Source: Bacteroides luhongzhouii | GTDB taxonomy: Bacteria > Bacteroidota > Bacteroidia > Bacteroidales > Bacteroidaceae | NCBI RefSeq assembly: GCF_009193295.2 | Contig: NZ_CP059973.1 | Span: 1,054,001-1,118,000 of the forward strand | DNA length: 64,000 bases | Reading direction: 5' to 3' | Shown: positions 28,044 to 38,399 of the stretch, piece by piece | Layout: every line of letters begins with the position of its first letter | Numbering within the stretch: position 1 is the first letter of the stretch | The notes under the pieces: generated by a model | Seen by the model: only the letters and a program-made list of their open reading frames with translations | Told to the model about the DNA's origin: nothing | The model's database searches: none | Position numbers and translations under genes: made by a program

Positions 28044-31000
28044 TTAGAAATCAATTTGAATTCCAAAGCTATAAGTAGATGTCAAAGGATAAACTTCTGT
28101 ATCCCAGCCTTCTGCATCGCTCAATTCCGGAGTAAACGAGTGTGCTTTAAACGTTGTAAACGGACGATCTGCCGTCAGTGAGAAGCGGATACCCGGCAAT
28201 GTATAGTTCACTAACTTGACATTACGCAAACTGTATCCGAGAGTTATGTTCTGAATACGGAAGAAATTAGCACTTTCTACAAAATAAGAGTTCACTTTCT
28301 GATCAGATACATTCCAGCCATTTATCAATGCTGCAGCAGACGGATGTGAATTAGTAGAACCGGGTCCGGTCCAACGATCCTCATACTGTGCTTTATCGAA
28401 ATTGTAATCAGCCGCTGCAGAACGTAAAGCACGTTTACGGTTGTATATCTGTCCGCCTGTTTGTCCATACGTAGTCAACTCAAAATCCAGATTCTTCCAG
28501 TTCAAACCAAGATTAATACCATACGTAAAGTTGGGTATGTAAGCACCAAGCACCTGACGGTCATCACCATCAATCACGTTGTCCCCATTTACATCCTCAT
28601 ATTTGAAGTCACCCGGTACAAGATTGTTAGCTACCGCAACCGGGTCTTCTGCACATTCTTCCGGAGTCTGATAAACTCCTACTACCTTAAATCCGTAGTA
28701 TGAATTCATTTCTTTACCCACCATATTGATAGTCTTTCCTCCTTTGATAGAGTTAGGCCCACCAAGATCCTTCACCTTATTCCTCAAATATGAAAGGTTT
28801 ACTCCCAAATTATATTTGAAGTCTCTTCCGATATTATCATTCCAGTTTAGTGACAAATCAAAACCCTGATTCAGGATTTTACCATAATTTCCTGCAAGTA
28901 CATCATTACTGAATGGCAAACGAGGAGATATAACAGCTCTTTTTGTCAAACGATAGAAATAATCCAAATCCACATTCAAGCGATTCTTAAACGTAGAGAA
29001 ATTTAAACCTACATTAGCTTCATCTACCAATTCCCACTTCAGCCAACTATAAAAAGTTGTATTCTGATAGCCCGGGAAAGTTGAATTACCAAATACACCG
29101 GATGCAGAATTACCAGTGGTTATTGAAGCAAAACCATCACTTGGAGCTACGTGGTCATTACCCAAACGCCCCCAGCTGGCACGTAATTTCAGATAATCGA
29201 AGAACTTTTGATCTTTCATGAAATCTTCTTCACTGATAACCCACGCAGCACCAATAGAGGGGAAATATCCCCAATGCTCCTGATATTTGGAAGAACCATC
29301 CGCACGCATAGTGAATGTCAACAAATATTTTCCTGCATAGTCATAACTTAAACGGGTGAAATAAGACTGACCACGATAACAGTAGCCATCATCTCCAAGA
29401 GTCACACCTTCGGCATTTCCCTGGCTCAAATAAAGCCATTCATCCTTTCCTTCAGGCACATTATTAGCTTTTCCCCACATATACCGATATTGCTGTTGTC
29501 GCATAGAATAGCCCAACATGGCCCCAAAACTATGTTTTCCCCATTGATCATTATAGGTCAATATGTTATCCCAAATATAATTGTAATAGTTTGTATCTTT
29601 CTTTGTCAACTCCGAAGTAGGCTGTTGCTGCCAACTACTTACATAATAAGGGGCAATATATTCACGACCACGGATGGCTGAATAATCATAGCCATAGCTC
29701 GTTTTGAAATTTAATTTCTCTGGTAGTATCTGGAACTGAGCATAAAAGTTAGTCAAGACCTGATAGTTCTCATTTTGCGAGTTATAGTAGTTGGCTGTTG
29801 CTATAGGATTGTAGAAGTTAGCAGTGAAACCGACCGCATCAGGTGAAGCATATTTATCAGGGAACGTCTTGTCATTTGTTGTATCATAAACCGGATAAAT
29901 GCCAGGAGAATTAAATGCCTGTTGCCAAGCCGTATTTTTGGGCAATACCTGAGTAGAATTACTAAATACACCATTAAAACCTACTTTCAACCAATTGGTT
30001 GCTTCATAATCAAGTGCCGCCCGGAAATTAAGACGCTTATAATTATTCTCCACATCCATTATACCGTCCTGATATAAATAACTCATACCTACAGAATAAG
30101 TACTTTTCTCTGTTCCGCCACTAATCCCCAAACTGTGGTTAGTGATAAGTGCACTCTGAAGTAACTCCTTGTACCAGTCTGTATCTGAATCAAATTTCCA
30201 GTTATGAAAATCAGGATCGGAATAATCACCACCAAATTTATCAATAGAAGCCTTCATTTTAGATACATATGCAGCATAATTACCTTCGAGAAGCATAGTA
30301 GCATATTCCTTAGAGTTCGCCATTTCCAACACATTCGTTGCTTTCTGAACACCTACATACCCATTATAGGTAATTTTCGCTTTTTGATTACGCTGTCCTT
30401 TTTTGGTAGTGATAATAACAACACCATTGGCAGCACGCACACCGTAGATAGCAGCAGCCGAAGCATCCTTCAACACGGACATATCCTGAATGTCATTACT
30501 GTTAAGGAAATTGATATCATCATAGAACATACCGTCTACAACATAAAGAGGCGAGCTGTTGGAAAATGATCCTTTACCACGAATGGCTACCTTCGGCCCT
30601 TCTCCCGGAGTACCGCTATTGATAACATTCACTCCGGCCACTTTTCCTTGCATGGCAGCCATCGGTGAAGTTGCAGGAGTAGAAAGTAACGCCTCTCCCT
30701 TGACCACAGTAATAGGAGAAGTCAAGTCTTTGGCTTTAGCTGAACCATAACCGATCACGACCACTTCTTCCAATTTCTGAACATCATCTTTTAATTGGAC
30801 ATTGATTACATTTTTCCCTTTTACAGCAATTTCTTGAGGTATCATTCCTATATAAGAGAAGGTAATAATCGCATCTTCGGGAACGTTTTCCAAAGTATAG
30901 TTACCATTAAGGTCGGAGATAGTACCAATGTAGGTACCTTTTACATGAGCAGACGCACCTATGATCGGTTCACTAAAGGAATCCACAATAGTACCTCTGA

Positions 31001-31073
31001 TTGTTTTGTTTTGAGCAAATAGTGTCTGTAAACACAACACTACAACTACAAGAAAAGTAATCTTTCTCTTCAT
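28044..31073 (-). CDS. SusC-family TonB-dependent transporter (beta-1,2-glucan locus)
   Basis: This 1009-residue outer-membrane transporter has a signal peptide ending near residue 20 (LFAQ). The carboxypeptidase-regulatory-like domain at about 22-95 starts TIRGTIVDSFSEPIIGASAHV. The TonB-box/plug region begins LEEVVVIGYGSAKAKDLTSPI at about 101, and a 22-stranded barrel ends IQIDF. There is no STN domain, in keeping with control by the divergent membrane sensor rather than by a sigma factor. It is the first gene of the minus-strand operon. Confidence 0.95.
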   Translation of the reverse strand: MKRKITFLVVVVLCLQTLFAQNKTIRGTIVDSFSEPIIGASAHVKGTYIGTISDLNGNYTLENVPEDAIITFSYIGMIPQEIAVKGKNVINVQLKDDVQKLEEVVVIGYGSAKAKDLTSPITVVKGEALLSTPATSPMAAMQGKVAGVNVINSGTPGEGPKVAIRGKGSFSNSSPLYVVDGMFYDDINFLNSNDIQDMSVLKDASAAAIYGVRAANGVVIITTKKGQRNQKAKITYNGYVGVQKATNVLEMANSKEYATMLLEGNYAAYVSKMKASIDKFGGDYSDPDFHNWKFDSDTDWYKELLQSALITNHSLGISGGTEKSTYSVGMSYLYQDGIMDVENNYKRLNFRAALDYEATNWLKVGFNGVFSNSTQVLPKNTAWQQAFNSPGIYPVYDTTNDKTFPDKYASPDAVGFTANFYNPIATANYYNSQNENYQVLTNFYAQFQILPEKLNFKTSYGYDYSAIRGREYIAPYYVSSWQQQPTSELTKKDTNYYNYIWDNILTYNDQWGKHSFGAMLGYSMRQQQYRYMWGKANNVPEGKDEWLYLSQGNAEGVTLGDDGYCYRGQSYFTRLSYDYAGKYLLTFTMRADGSSKYQEHWGYFPSIGAAWVISEEDFMKDQKFFDYLKLRASWGRLGNDHVAPSDGFASITTGNSASGVFGNSTFPGYQNTTFYSWLKWELVDEANVGLNFSTFKNRLNVDLDYFYRLTKRAVISPRLPFSNDVLAGNYGKILNQGFDLSLNWNDNIGRDFKYNLGVNLSYLRNKVKDLGGPNSIKGGKTINMVGKEMNSYYGFKVVGVYQTPEECAEDPVAVANNLVPGDFKYEDVNGDNVIDGDDRQVLGAYIPNFTYGINLGLNWKNLDFELTTYGQTGGQIYNRKRALRSAAADYNFDKAQYEDRWTGPGSTNSHPSAAALINGWNVSDQKVNSYFVESANFFRIQNITLGYSLRNVKLVNYTLPGIRFSLTADRPFTTFKAHSFTPELSDAEGWDTEVYPLTSTYSFGIQIDF

Positions 31074-31120
31074 TTTTTTACGTATTAGTTGATAATAAGG
31101 TTACTAAAAAATCGATGCGA

Positions 31121-31153
31121 CAAAGGAATGGACTTTTTAAAATTCTTGCAAAA
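31121..31153 (-). promoter_or_regulatory. Putative promoter of the SusC(28044-31073) operon
   Basis: On the minus strand TTCCTTTG (31121-31128) matches the -7 consensus except at position 2. A -33-like TTTTGC lies at 31148-31153, 19 bp upstream. The start codon is 48 bp downstream. Confidence 0.5.
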
Positions 31154-31251
31154 TAATACATACTACGCTACTACTTTTATGCTGTACAACACTACGTTTT
31201 TAGTACGTTTATCGCTTCCAGACACATATTTCAGCATGTTTTTTCGCTGAA

Positions 31252-31284
31252 TTGGGATTTATTAATAATTTGGTATTATATTTG
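31252..31284 (+). promoter_or_regulatory. Putative promoter of the membrane sensor gene
   Basis: TATATTTG (31277-31284) is a perfect -7 element. TTGGG at 31252-31256, 20 bp upstream, fits the -33. The start codon is 39 bp downstream. The same TTGGGATTT string occurs at the corresponding place before the hybrid two-component gene. Confidence 0.6.
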
Positions 31285-31322
31285 AAAATATTTTTATTAT
31301 AAACACAGAGAGAAACAATCCA

Positions 31323-34178
31323 ATGAAGTACACCGGTTTCATATATCTATTTATAATTCTCACAGAAGGATACTTATTTCCGGCAATAAGTCACGCATCT
31401 ACCTTTATGCCCATTGTCACCAACTATACTGCCAAAGACTACCAAGCAGGATTGCAAAACTGGGCTTTAGCCCAAGGAGAAAATGGAGAAATGTATATTG
31501 GAAATAATACAGGGTTATTATGTTTTGACGGTTATACATGGAGTACATATCAAATGCCCGGCAATCAACTAGTCCGATCCATACTCATTGACGGTGATCG
31601 TATTTATGTGGGAACATACGAGGACTTCGGTTATTTCAGCCGTAACTCCCTTGGTATACTTGAATACACTTCTTTATGGAACCAGCTCGAAAATATCAAG
31701 ACACACAACGATGAAATATGGAATATACTCAAAGTAGGGGAATGTATTTATTTCCAATCATTCAGTTCATGGTTTAAATATGACGGCAATAAAGTTACTG
31801 CACACTATGATTCCAAACACCTGCCACTGTATTTTCACAAAGCACATGAACGAATCTACGTACAGATGGTTAACGGTGATTTTTATCTCCTCGAAAATGA
31901 TGAATATAAACTACTGATTGAACGTAAAGCATTGAAAGATGATTCCGTAGTTGCACTCATTCCTACGTCAGGAGGCAAAATGATTCTATGCACCGAGTGG
32001 AACGGACTCTTCGACTACGACGGGACAACCCTCTCCCCCCGTCCTACAGCCATCGACCAAGAATTAAAAAGCCAGCAGATGAATCGTGCCACAATGATCC
32101 CGTCAGATTCGACAATTGTACTTGGAACAATCCGTAACGGTATCTATGCCATTGATAAAGAAGGTAAAGAGAAGTGGCATTATGATATGGAAAATCGTTT
32201 ATATAACAATTCCGTATTACGACTTTTCTGCGATCGGGATAATAATGTATGGGCTGCACTTGATATCGGTGTAGCATTAATTCATACCGGCTCGCCTTAT
32301 TCCATTTTAATACCCGACCGCGACTCACAGTCATTCGGAATGGTATACGGAGTCAATGTCTTTAACAATAACTTATATATTGCTACTAACCAGTCTGCCT
32401 GGCTATATTCTTTCATAAACAAAACTGTTGTTCCTATTCAAGGCACAGAAGGACAAAACTGGCATATCAGCACATTTGATTCACAAATCTTGTTGGGAAA
32501 CAACTTCGGTACCAAAATCATAACAGGAACTGCAGCGAGTAACATTCCGGAAACAGAAACCAGTAGCACGTGTCTGCGTAAATGCATCATTAACGGACAA
32601 GAAGTGCTCCTTGAATCTTCCTATTATAACCTCCGAGTCTATCGCAAGCATAATGGCAAATGGAGTTTCTCTAATTCGATTGACGGTTTCTGGAATCCGG
32701 TACGTCAGTTCGAAGTGGATTATAGCGGTAATATCTGGGCGGCACATATGAGCCTCGGCATCTACAAAATAGAACTCTCAAGAGATTTAAAAAAGGTGGA
32801 GAAGTATACTTATATCAAATCATTGTCAGACGAAGAGAATAATGCAAGCCTGATGCATGTTATGAAGATACGTGGAAGAGTGGTATTATCGGACAGCAAA
32901 AGAACGTATACTTATGATGATATTAACCAGCGTATCATACCTTTCGTGCAACTTAACTCTATTCTCAAAAACGGGATTAATATGGCTATACCCGTAGATG
33001 ATAACCTCTATTGGCTCACCGACTATCGAGGATACACCCTGATAAGATATGATAATGACAACTTCAGGATGGAACGCTTCATACCTTCCTCCTTTTTCGG
33101 ACTTGAATGCAATGAAAACAATAATAATGTATATGTAAACAATAACATTACTTATTTCTGCCTCAACAATGGTATAGGGCGTTTGGATATGAATCTGAAA
33201 AAAGATACTTTGCTACAAAAGCATTCTTTACTCATTAGAGAAGCGACTTCCTTGTCGCAGAATTATCAATTGCATTTAATGCCTGTATCTGCCCAAAAGA
33301 AGGACAACGAAAAAATATGGGGTGATATAACTTTCCATTTGTCTTATCCTAATTTCAACTGCGAACCGCTCCGTTTTTGTTACCGCCTCACGGGAAATAG
33401 CCTGAATCTGACGTCAGAATCAGCCGATCCGGTTGTCACATTTGGCAGCTTAGGGTATGGAGATTACCATTTTACGGCTTCAGTGAAAAATGTCGACGGC
33501 AAAGTACTTAGTTCCGTAGAATATTATTTCAATAAACCACGCCCATTTTATCTGTCCATATATGCTTGGATAATATATGTGCTTCTTGCAAGTGTAATAG
33601 TATACTTCTACTCTCGCTGGCATGCCGCCAAAATGCTAAGAAAACGTAATAGGGAGTTTGAGAAAGAAAAAATGAAACAGGACTTCAAGATGTTGGAGCA
33701 GGAACATATCATTGCGCAACAACGCGAACAATTACTTGAAGCTGAATTGCAGGTCAAAAGTAAGGAATTAGCCAGCCTGGCTCTTGATGCCGTAGTCCAA
33801 CGTAAAGCGGTTGAAAGCTTGAAAGAGGTTATGTCCGAACAAGAACATAAGGGAATTATCAATCAACATGATATAGACACCATACTGAAGCAGATTAATG
33901 GAAACCTGAATGAGAAAGAATTCTGGGATATTTACCACAAGAACTTTGATATGATCCATAAGAATTTCTTCCGTAACCTGCGTAAACAATACCCCAGCCT
34001 CACTGCCAGTGACTTGAGATTTTGTGCACTGTTACGGCTAAATCTATCGACTAAAGACATTGCACAATTCACCAATCTTACTATTCGCGGGGTAGAAACA
34101 GCACGTTACCGAATAAGAAAGAAACTTGCCATTCCCGGGAATATTAATCTTGTTGATTTTCTGATTGACTTTACATAG
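31323..34178 (+). CDS. Membrane-bound one-component sensor (beta-propeller, Y_Y_Y, TM, coiled coil, LuxR-type HTH)
   Basis: This 951-residue regulator has a signal peptide, then about 650 residues of WD-like propeller repeats (for example IWNILKVGECIYFQS and NVWAALDIGVALIH) and a Y_Y_Y Ig-like domain at about 655-740. A transmembrane helix at about 744-766 (AWIIYVLLASVIVYFYSRW) leads to a charged coiled coil at about 770-860. The C-terminal LuxR-like helix-turn-helix at about 890-950 reads DLRFCALLRLNLSTKDIAQF then VETARYRIRKKL. It lacks histidine kinase and receiver domains, so signal passes straight from periplasm to DNA. Divergent from the SusC operon, it is the likely activator of that locus, sensing an oligosaccharide in the periplasm. 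Confidence 0.88.
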   Translation: MKYTGFIYLFIILTEGYLFPAISHASTFMPIVTNYTAKDYQAGLQNWALAQGENGEMYIGNNTGLLCFDGYTWSTYQMPGNQLVRSILIDGDRIYVGTYEDFGYFSRNSLGILEYTSLWNQLENIKTHNDEIWNILKVGECIYFQSFSSWFKYDGNKVTAHYDSKHLPLYFHKAHERIYVQMVNGDFYLLENDEYKLLIERKALKDDSVVALIPTSGGKMILCTEWNGLFDYDGTTLSPRPTAIDQELKSQQMNRATMIPSDSTIVLGTIRNGIYAIDKEGKEKWHYDMENRLYNNSVLRLFCDRDNNVWAALDIGVALIHTGSPYSILIPDRDSQSFGMVYGVNVFNNNLYIATNQSAWLYSFINKTVVPIQGTEGQNWHISTFDSQILLGNNFGTKIITGTAASNIPETETSSTCLRKCIINGQEVLLESSYYNLRVYRKHNGKWSFSNSIDGFWNPVRQFEVDYSGNIWAAHMSLGIYKIELSRDLKKVEKYTYIKSLSDEENNASLMHVMKIRGRVVLSDSKRTYTYDDINQRIIPFVQLNSILKNGINMAIPVDDNLYWLTDYRGYTLIRYDNDNFRMERFIPSSFFGLECNENNNNVYVNNNITYFCLNNGIGRLDMNLKKDTLLQKHSLLIREATSLSQNYQLHLMPVSAQKKDNEKIWGDITFHLSYPNFNCEPLRFCYRLTGNSLNLTSESADPVVTFGSLGYGDYHFTASVKNVDGKVLSSVEYYFNKPRPFYLSIYAWIIYVLLASVIVYFYSRWHAAKMLRKRNREFEKEKMKQDFKMLEQEHIIAQQREQLLEAELQVKSKELASLALDAVVQRKAVESLKEVMSEQEHKGIINQHDIDTILKQINGNLNEKEFWDIYHKNFDMIHKNFFRNLRKQYPSLTASDLRFCALLRLNLSTKDIAQFTNLTIRGVETARYRIRKKLAIPGNINLVDFLIDFT

Positions 34179-34216
34179 GACATTTACTGAATATTCCTTT
34201 TAATTTCACGCCCCTA

Positions 34217-34251
34217 TTTTGTTGGGATTTTCTAAAGAAACTTTATCTTTG
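34217..34251 (+). promoter_or_regulatory. Putative promoter of the HTCS gene
   Basis: TATCTTTG (34244-34251) is a perfect -7 element, with TTTTGTTGG at 34217-34225 supplying a -33 about 19 bp upstream. The start codon lies 22 bp downstream. Confidence 0.6.
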
Positions 34252-34273
34252 TGATATCAACAATTAAAAGAAT

Positions 34274-37200
34274 ATGGTTCGTTTTAATCTTGTTATCACC
34301 ATACTACTAACGATAAGTATGGCTGTCAAAGCCGAACTGACCAGCCGGATGTTCGATGTCAGACAGGTAGGCTATGCGGAAGGTCTTAGTAGCCAACGTG
34401 TTTTTTCGATTGTCGAGGACGGAGACGGTGCCATGTGGATTGCTACAAAAACCGGGATAGACAGATACAACGGTCATACAGTAAAGAACTATGATCTACC
34501 GGGAAATTTCTATTATGGCGATCTTGCCGGACGCAGGCTTTACTTATTGTACGACGCACGGCAAGGACTGTTTGCCTACGACCACACCGGACGAATCTAC
34601 CGATACTCCACCATTCACGATCATTTTGAGCAAGTCCTACATCTGGGGCTATTGATTCAGGAAGAAGTCATCTTGAACAAACTTTGTTTGGATGATGACG
34701 GAACCTGGTGGATGGGATCGGATAAAGGACTATACAAGCAGGAAGCGGACAACCGTATAGTTGCCGTGCTCAAAGGACAATATGTCAACGACATCGCATT
34801 TGCCGGCGAATCGCTCTATGTGGGTACTTCTAACGGAGTCTGGCAACTTTCACACGCCCAGCCGGATAGAAAACACCAATTGCTGGAAGGGTGGAATGTA
34901 CAGACATTGTTCTGCGACAAAACGAAAAAAGAACTCTGGATAGGCACATTTGGCAGCGGTTTGTCTGTGATGAACCTCAACACTTCCAAAATGCTTGCGC
35001 TGGAGGGACAAGGGAGTACGTTCCTTCATCCGATACGGGCAATTACAGACTACGATGTACACACCATACTCATAGGCGTAGACGGTGGCGGTGTGTATGC
35101 GATAGACAAAGACACCAAGAAAGCCCATTTATTGATGAATACCAAAGATGACACAGATACTTACCTGCGAGGAAACGGCGTATATGCCGTAACCAGAGAT
35201 GATCAGGGCAACATCTGGATAGGCAGTTATACGGGAGGCGTATCCGTAGCTATCCTACTGAAACATCCCATTTCGATATTAGCGCACGAAAAAGGAAACA
35301 CCCATTCTCTTGTCAGCAACAACGTCAATGATATCGAAGAAAACTCGGATGGCAACCAATGGTTCGCCACCGATGACGGAATCAGCATCCGAAACACCCT
35401 GTCAGGCACTTGGAAACACGTACTGAAAGAAATCGTAACCATTTCTCTTTGCACATCCGGAAATGGGAACGTATGGGTAGGAACGTACGGAGACGGGGTG
35501 TATCTGTTGAATAACGACGGACGCGTGTTGCGCCATCTCACCAAGCAACAAGGGCAACTTACTACCAATTATATCTTCTCCGTCAGGAAAGACATGGAGG
35601 GAGACTTATGGATAGGCGGTCTGGACGGATGCCTGATCATGTTTGAAAAAGAAAAAGGCAGCAGACGGTCGTTTGACGTGAATTGGGTACAGTCCATTGA
35701 ACCCATCGACCGGAACCGGGTAGCAGTGGCTACCGTCAACGGTTTCTTCCTGGTGAACAAACACACAGGAAATATACAGCACTATGCCAATTCCCAGGAA
35801 TTTCACAATCAGAATGTCAGTGCTTATATCATCTCTATGTTGTTCAACGACGACGGAACTGTGTGGCTGGGAACCGAAGGGGGAGGATTGAATCTGTATG
35901 ACATGAAAAACCGGACGGTAAAGACTTTCACTGTTCAAGAGGGATTGCCGTCCAACGATATATATAGTTTGCAGCGAGATGACAAAAAACGCCTGTGGGT
36001 CAGCACCGGAAAAGGAATTGCCTTGATAGACAGCCTGCGCGTTTCGAACCTCAACTATGCAGGCAATATAGACAAGGAATATAACAAGTCTTCATTTGCC
36101 CGGTTGATGAACGGCGAATTTGTGTATGGCAGCACGGACGGTGCCGTCTTTATCATGCCACTCGATATTTCAACTGTAGACTACCGGACTCTCCTGCGTT
36201 TCACAGGACTAACAGTGGATTATCAAAACGCCAAGGAAGAAGAATTATTGAGACCCGCCATTCACGATATGCTTGTCGACCATGCAGTACGGCTCGGCTA
36301 TAAGTACAACTCGTTTACAGTTTCTTTTGAATCTATCAATTATCGTTTCCAGCGCGACATTGTCTATCAGCATATTTTAGAGGGGTATGACAATGACTGG
36401 AGCATACCGTCCGCCGAGGGGAAGGCATCCTACACTAAGGTATCACCGGGCACTTATCTTTTCAAAGTGCGCAGCCTACGGCGCAGCGACGGAAAGACCA
36501 TCTCCGAGAGTGCCTTAAAAGTGGAAGTGAGCCAGCCATGGTGGAACTCGTGGTGGGCTTGGACTATTTACCTATTTATAATAGGCTTCGTTTTCTATTT
36601 CATTCTGCGATATAAGAGCAACCAACTCCAAAAGAAATACGACGAAGACAAAATACGTTTCTTCATCGACACGGCGCACGACATCCGCACGCCGGTGACG
36701 CTTATCATGGCGCCGCTGGAAGATTTGAGCCGGGAACAAGATCTCTCGGATAAAGCCCGTTATTACCTGAACCTGGCCCATGAAAGTACCCGGAAGCTCC
36801 ATTCACTCATCACACAGTTGCTCGAATTTGAAAAGGTAGACGCCCACAAGCAATCCTCTTCATCGGTTCCGCTCTGTCTGAATGAAGTTTTACTGAAAGA
36901 AGTTTCCGTCTTCCGGTCTTTTTGCGAGAAGAAACAGTTGACACTGAATCTCACCCAACCCGATGAATCCGTTTTCGTTTCGGCAGACAAACATCTGATA
37001 GAGATGTTACTCGACAATCTTCTTTCCAATGCCTGCAAATACACAATGCCCCAGGGAGAAATCAGCCTGGATTTGAAGGCTACGAAACGCAAAGCCATCC
37101 TGTCGTTGAAAGATAACGGAATAGGTATACCGGAGAAAGCGAAAAAGCATATCTTCTCCGACATTTACAGAGCCGAGAATGCCCGGCAGTCACAGGAAGA

Positions 37201-38245
37201 AGGGACCGGATTCGGACTGTTGCAGGTGCAACGCATTGTAAAGATGCTGCATGGAAAAATCACTTTCTGTTCGGAAGAGGGAAAAGGAACTACTTTCACC
37301 GTAACATTGCCACGAACTACCGCCGTAGCCGAATCGGTGTCGCACGAACCATCCCTCGAACATCTTGCCGGCACATCGGATAAGAATAGCCCCGAAACGG
37401 ACAAGATGAAAGATCCGGATGACCGGAATACGTTGCTCATTGTAGAAGATCATGAAACTCTCCGCCACTACCTCCGCCAGACCTTTGAACACCTCTATCG
37501 GGTGATTGATGTCGCCAACGGACACGAAGCTCTCGCCTGCCTCGCCAATGAATATCCGGACATCATCCTCTCCGATGTCATGATGCCCGGCATACGGGGT
37601 GACGAGCTTTGCAAACTGATCAAGGAGAATCCTGCCACATCGGGTATTCCCGTTGTTCTACTGACGGCAAAGGCTAACCATGAAGCAATAGTGGAAGGAT
37701 TGAAGAAAGGCGCCGATGATTACATTCCCAAGCCATTCAGTACCGAGATACTGAAATTGAAAGTGCAAGGATTGATTGATAACCGAAACAGACAACGGCA
37801 GTTTTTCATGCGGCAAGCTATCGCTCAAGTAGAGGCGGGTGGCAAACGTGACAACAACGAAAGCAATGAAAGCCACGAAAGCATCGACAACAAAAGCATT
37901 ACGACAGCAAACGAAACAATGGCCGAGGGCGACCGTCGGTTCATCATGCAAGCCACACAGTTTGTTCTTGATCATTTGGATGAACCCGATTTCAACATCA
38001 ACCTCTTATGTCATGAAATGGCAATGAGCCGGACACTGTTCTACAGTCGTCTTAAATCACTGACGGGAAAAGGACCGCAAGAGTTTATCCGTATCATCCG
38101 GCTTCAGAAAGCTGCCGAGCTGCTGAAGGAAGGTAAAAGCGTGACGGATGTCGCCGCCGAAACCGGATTTGTCAACACGAAGTATTTCAGTTCATTGTTC
38201 AAGAAACAATTCGGGATGCAGCCGAGTAAATATAGTGGTAAATAG
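34274..38245 (+). CDS. Hybrid two-component system regulator (HTCS)
   Basis: This 1323-residue single-protein signalling system begins with a signal peptide and two propellers (about 30-650) with repeats such as GNIWIGSYTGGVSV. A Y_Y_Y domain follows at about 690-755, with a transmembrane helix at about 758-780. HisKA has the phospho-acceptor His802 (DTAHDIRTPV). The HATPase domain at about 905-1020 has NLLSNACKYT and DNGIGIP. The receiver at about 1052-1165 has Asp1101 (ILSDVMMPG), and after an Asn/Ser/Glu-rich linker an AraC HTH occupies about 1222-1320. It senses an oligosaccharide in the periplasm and activates the GH16-to-GH3 operon downstream. Confidence 0.96.
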   Translation: MVRFNLVITILLTISMAVKAELTSRMFDVRQVGYAEGLSSQRVFSIVEDGDGAMWIATKTGIDRYNGHTVKNYDLPGNFYYGDLAGRRLYLLYDARQGLFAYDHTGRIYRYSTIHDHFEQVLHLGLLIQEEVILNKLCLDDDGTWWMGSDKGLYKQEADNRIVAVLKGQYVNDIAFAGESLYVGTSNGVWQLSHAQPDRKHQLLEGWNVQTLFCDKTKKELWIGTFGSGLSVMNLNTSKMLALEGQGSTFLHPIRAITDYDVHTILIGVDGGGVYAIDKDTKKAHLLMNTKDDTDTYLRGNGVYAVTRDDQGNIWIGSYTGGVSVAILLKHPISILAHEKGNTHSLVSNNVNDIEENSDGNQWFATDDGISIRNTLSGTWKHVLKEIVTISLCTSGNGNVWVGTYGDGVYLLNNDGRVLRHLTKQQGQLTTNYIFSVRKDMEGDLWIGGLDGCLIMFEKEKGSRRSFDVNWVQSIEPIDRNRVAVATVNGFFLVNKHTGNIQHYANSQEFHNQNVSAYIISMLFNDDGTVWLGTEGGGLNLYDMKNRTVKTFTVQEGLPSNDIYSLQRDDKKRLWVSTGKGIALIDSLRVSNLNYAGNIDKEYNKSSFARLMNGEFVYGSTDGAVFIMPLDISTVDYRTLLRFTGLTVDYQNAKEEELLRPAIHDMLVDHAVRLGYKYNSFTVSFESINYRFQRDIVYQHILEGYDNDWSIPSAEGKASYTKVSPGTYLFKVRSLRRSDGKTISESALKVEVSQPWWNSWWAWTIYLFIIGFVFYFILRYKSNQLQKKYDEDKIRFFIDTAHDIRTPVTLIMAPLEDLSREQDLSDKARYYLNLAHESTRKLHSLITQLLEFEKVDAHKQSSSSVPLCLNEVLLKEVSVFRSFCEKKQLTLNLTQPDESVFVSADKHLIEMLLDNLLSNACKYTMPQGEISLDLKATKRKAILSLKDNGIGIPEKAKKHIFSDIYRAENARQSQEEGTGFGLLQVQRIVKMLHGKITFCSEEGKGTTFTVTLPRTTAVAESVSHEPSLEHLAGTSDKNSPETDKMKDPDDRNTLLIVEDHETLRHYLRQTFEHLYRVIDVANGHEALACLANEYPDIILSDVMMPGIRGDELCKLIKENPATSGIPVVLLTAKANHEAIVEGLKKGADDYIPKPFSTEILKLKVQGLIDNRNRQRQFFMRQAIAQVEAGGKRDNNESNESHESIDNKSITTANETMAEGDRRFIMQATQFVLDHLDEPDFNINLLCHEMAMSRTLFYSRLKSLTGKGPQEFIRIIRLQKAAELLKEGKSVTDVAAETGFVNTKYFSSLFKKQFGMQPSKYSGK

Positions 38246-38399
38246 ACAAGTATTAAAGGTATAGAAATGAGCTAAACGATCATTTGTTCTTATGTCTGAA
38301 TTAAATTCCTAACTAAAAACCGCATGGTTTGGAATCAATTGCCACTAATAATTTCATTAGTTATTTTTAAGCAATCGTTTACCTATTGATAGTTATTTC

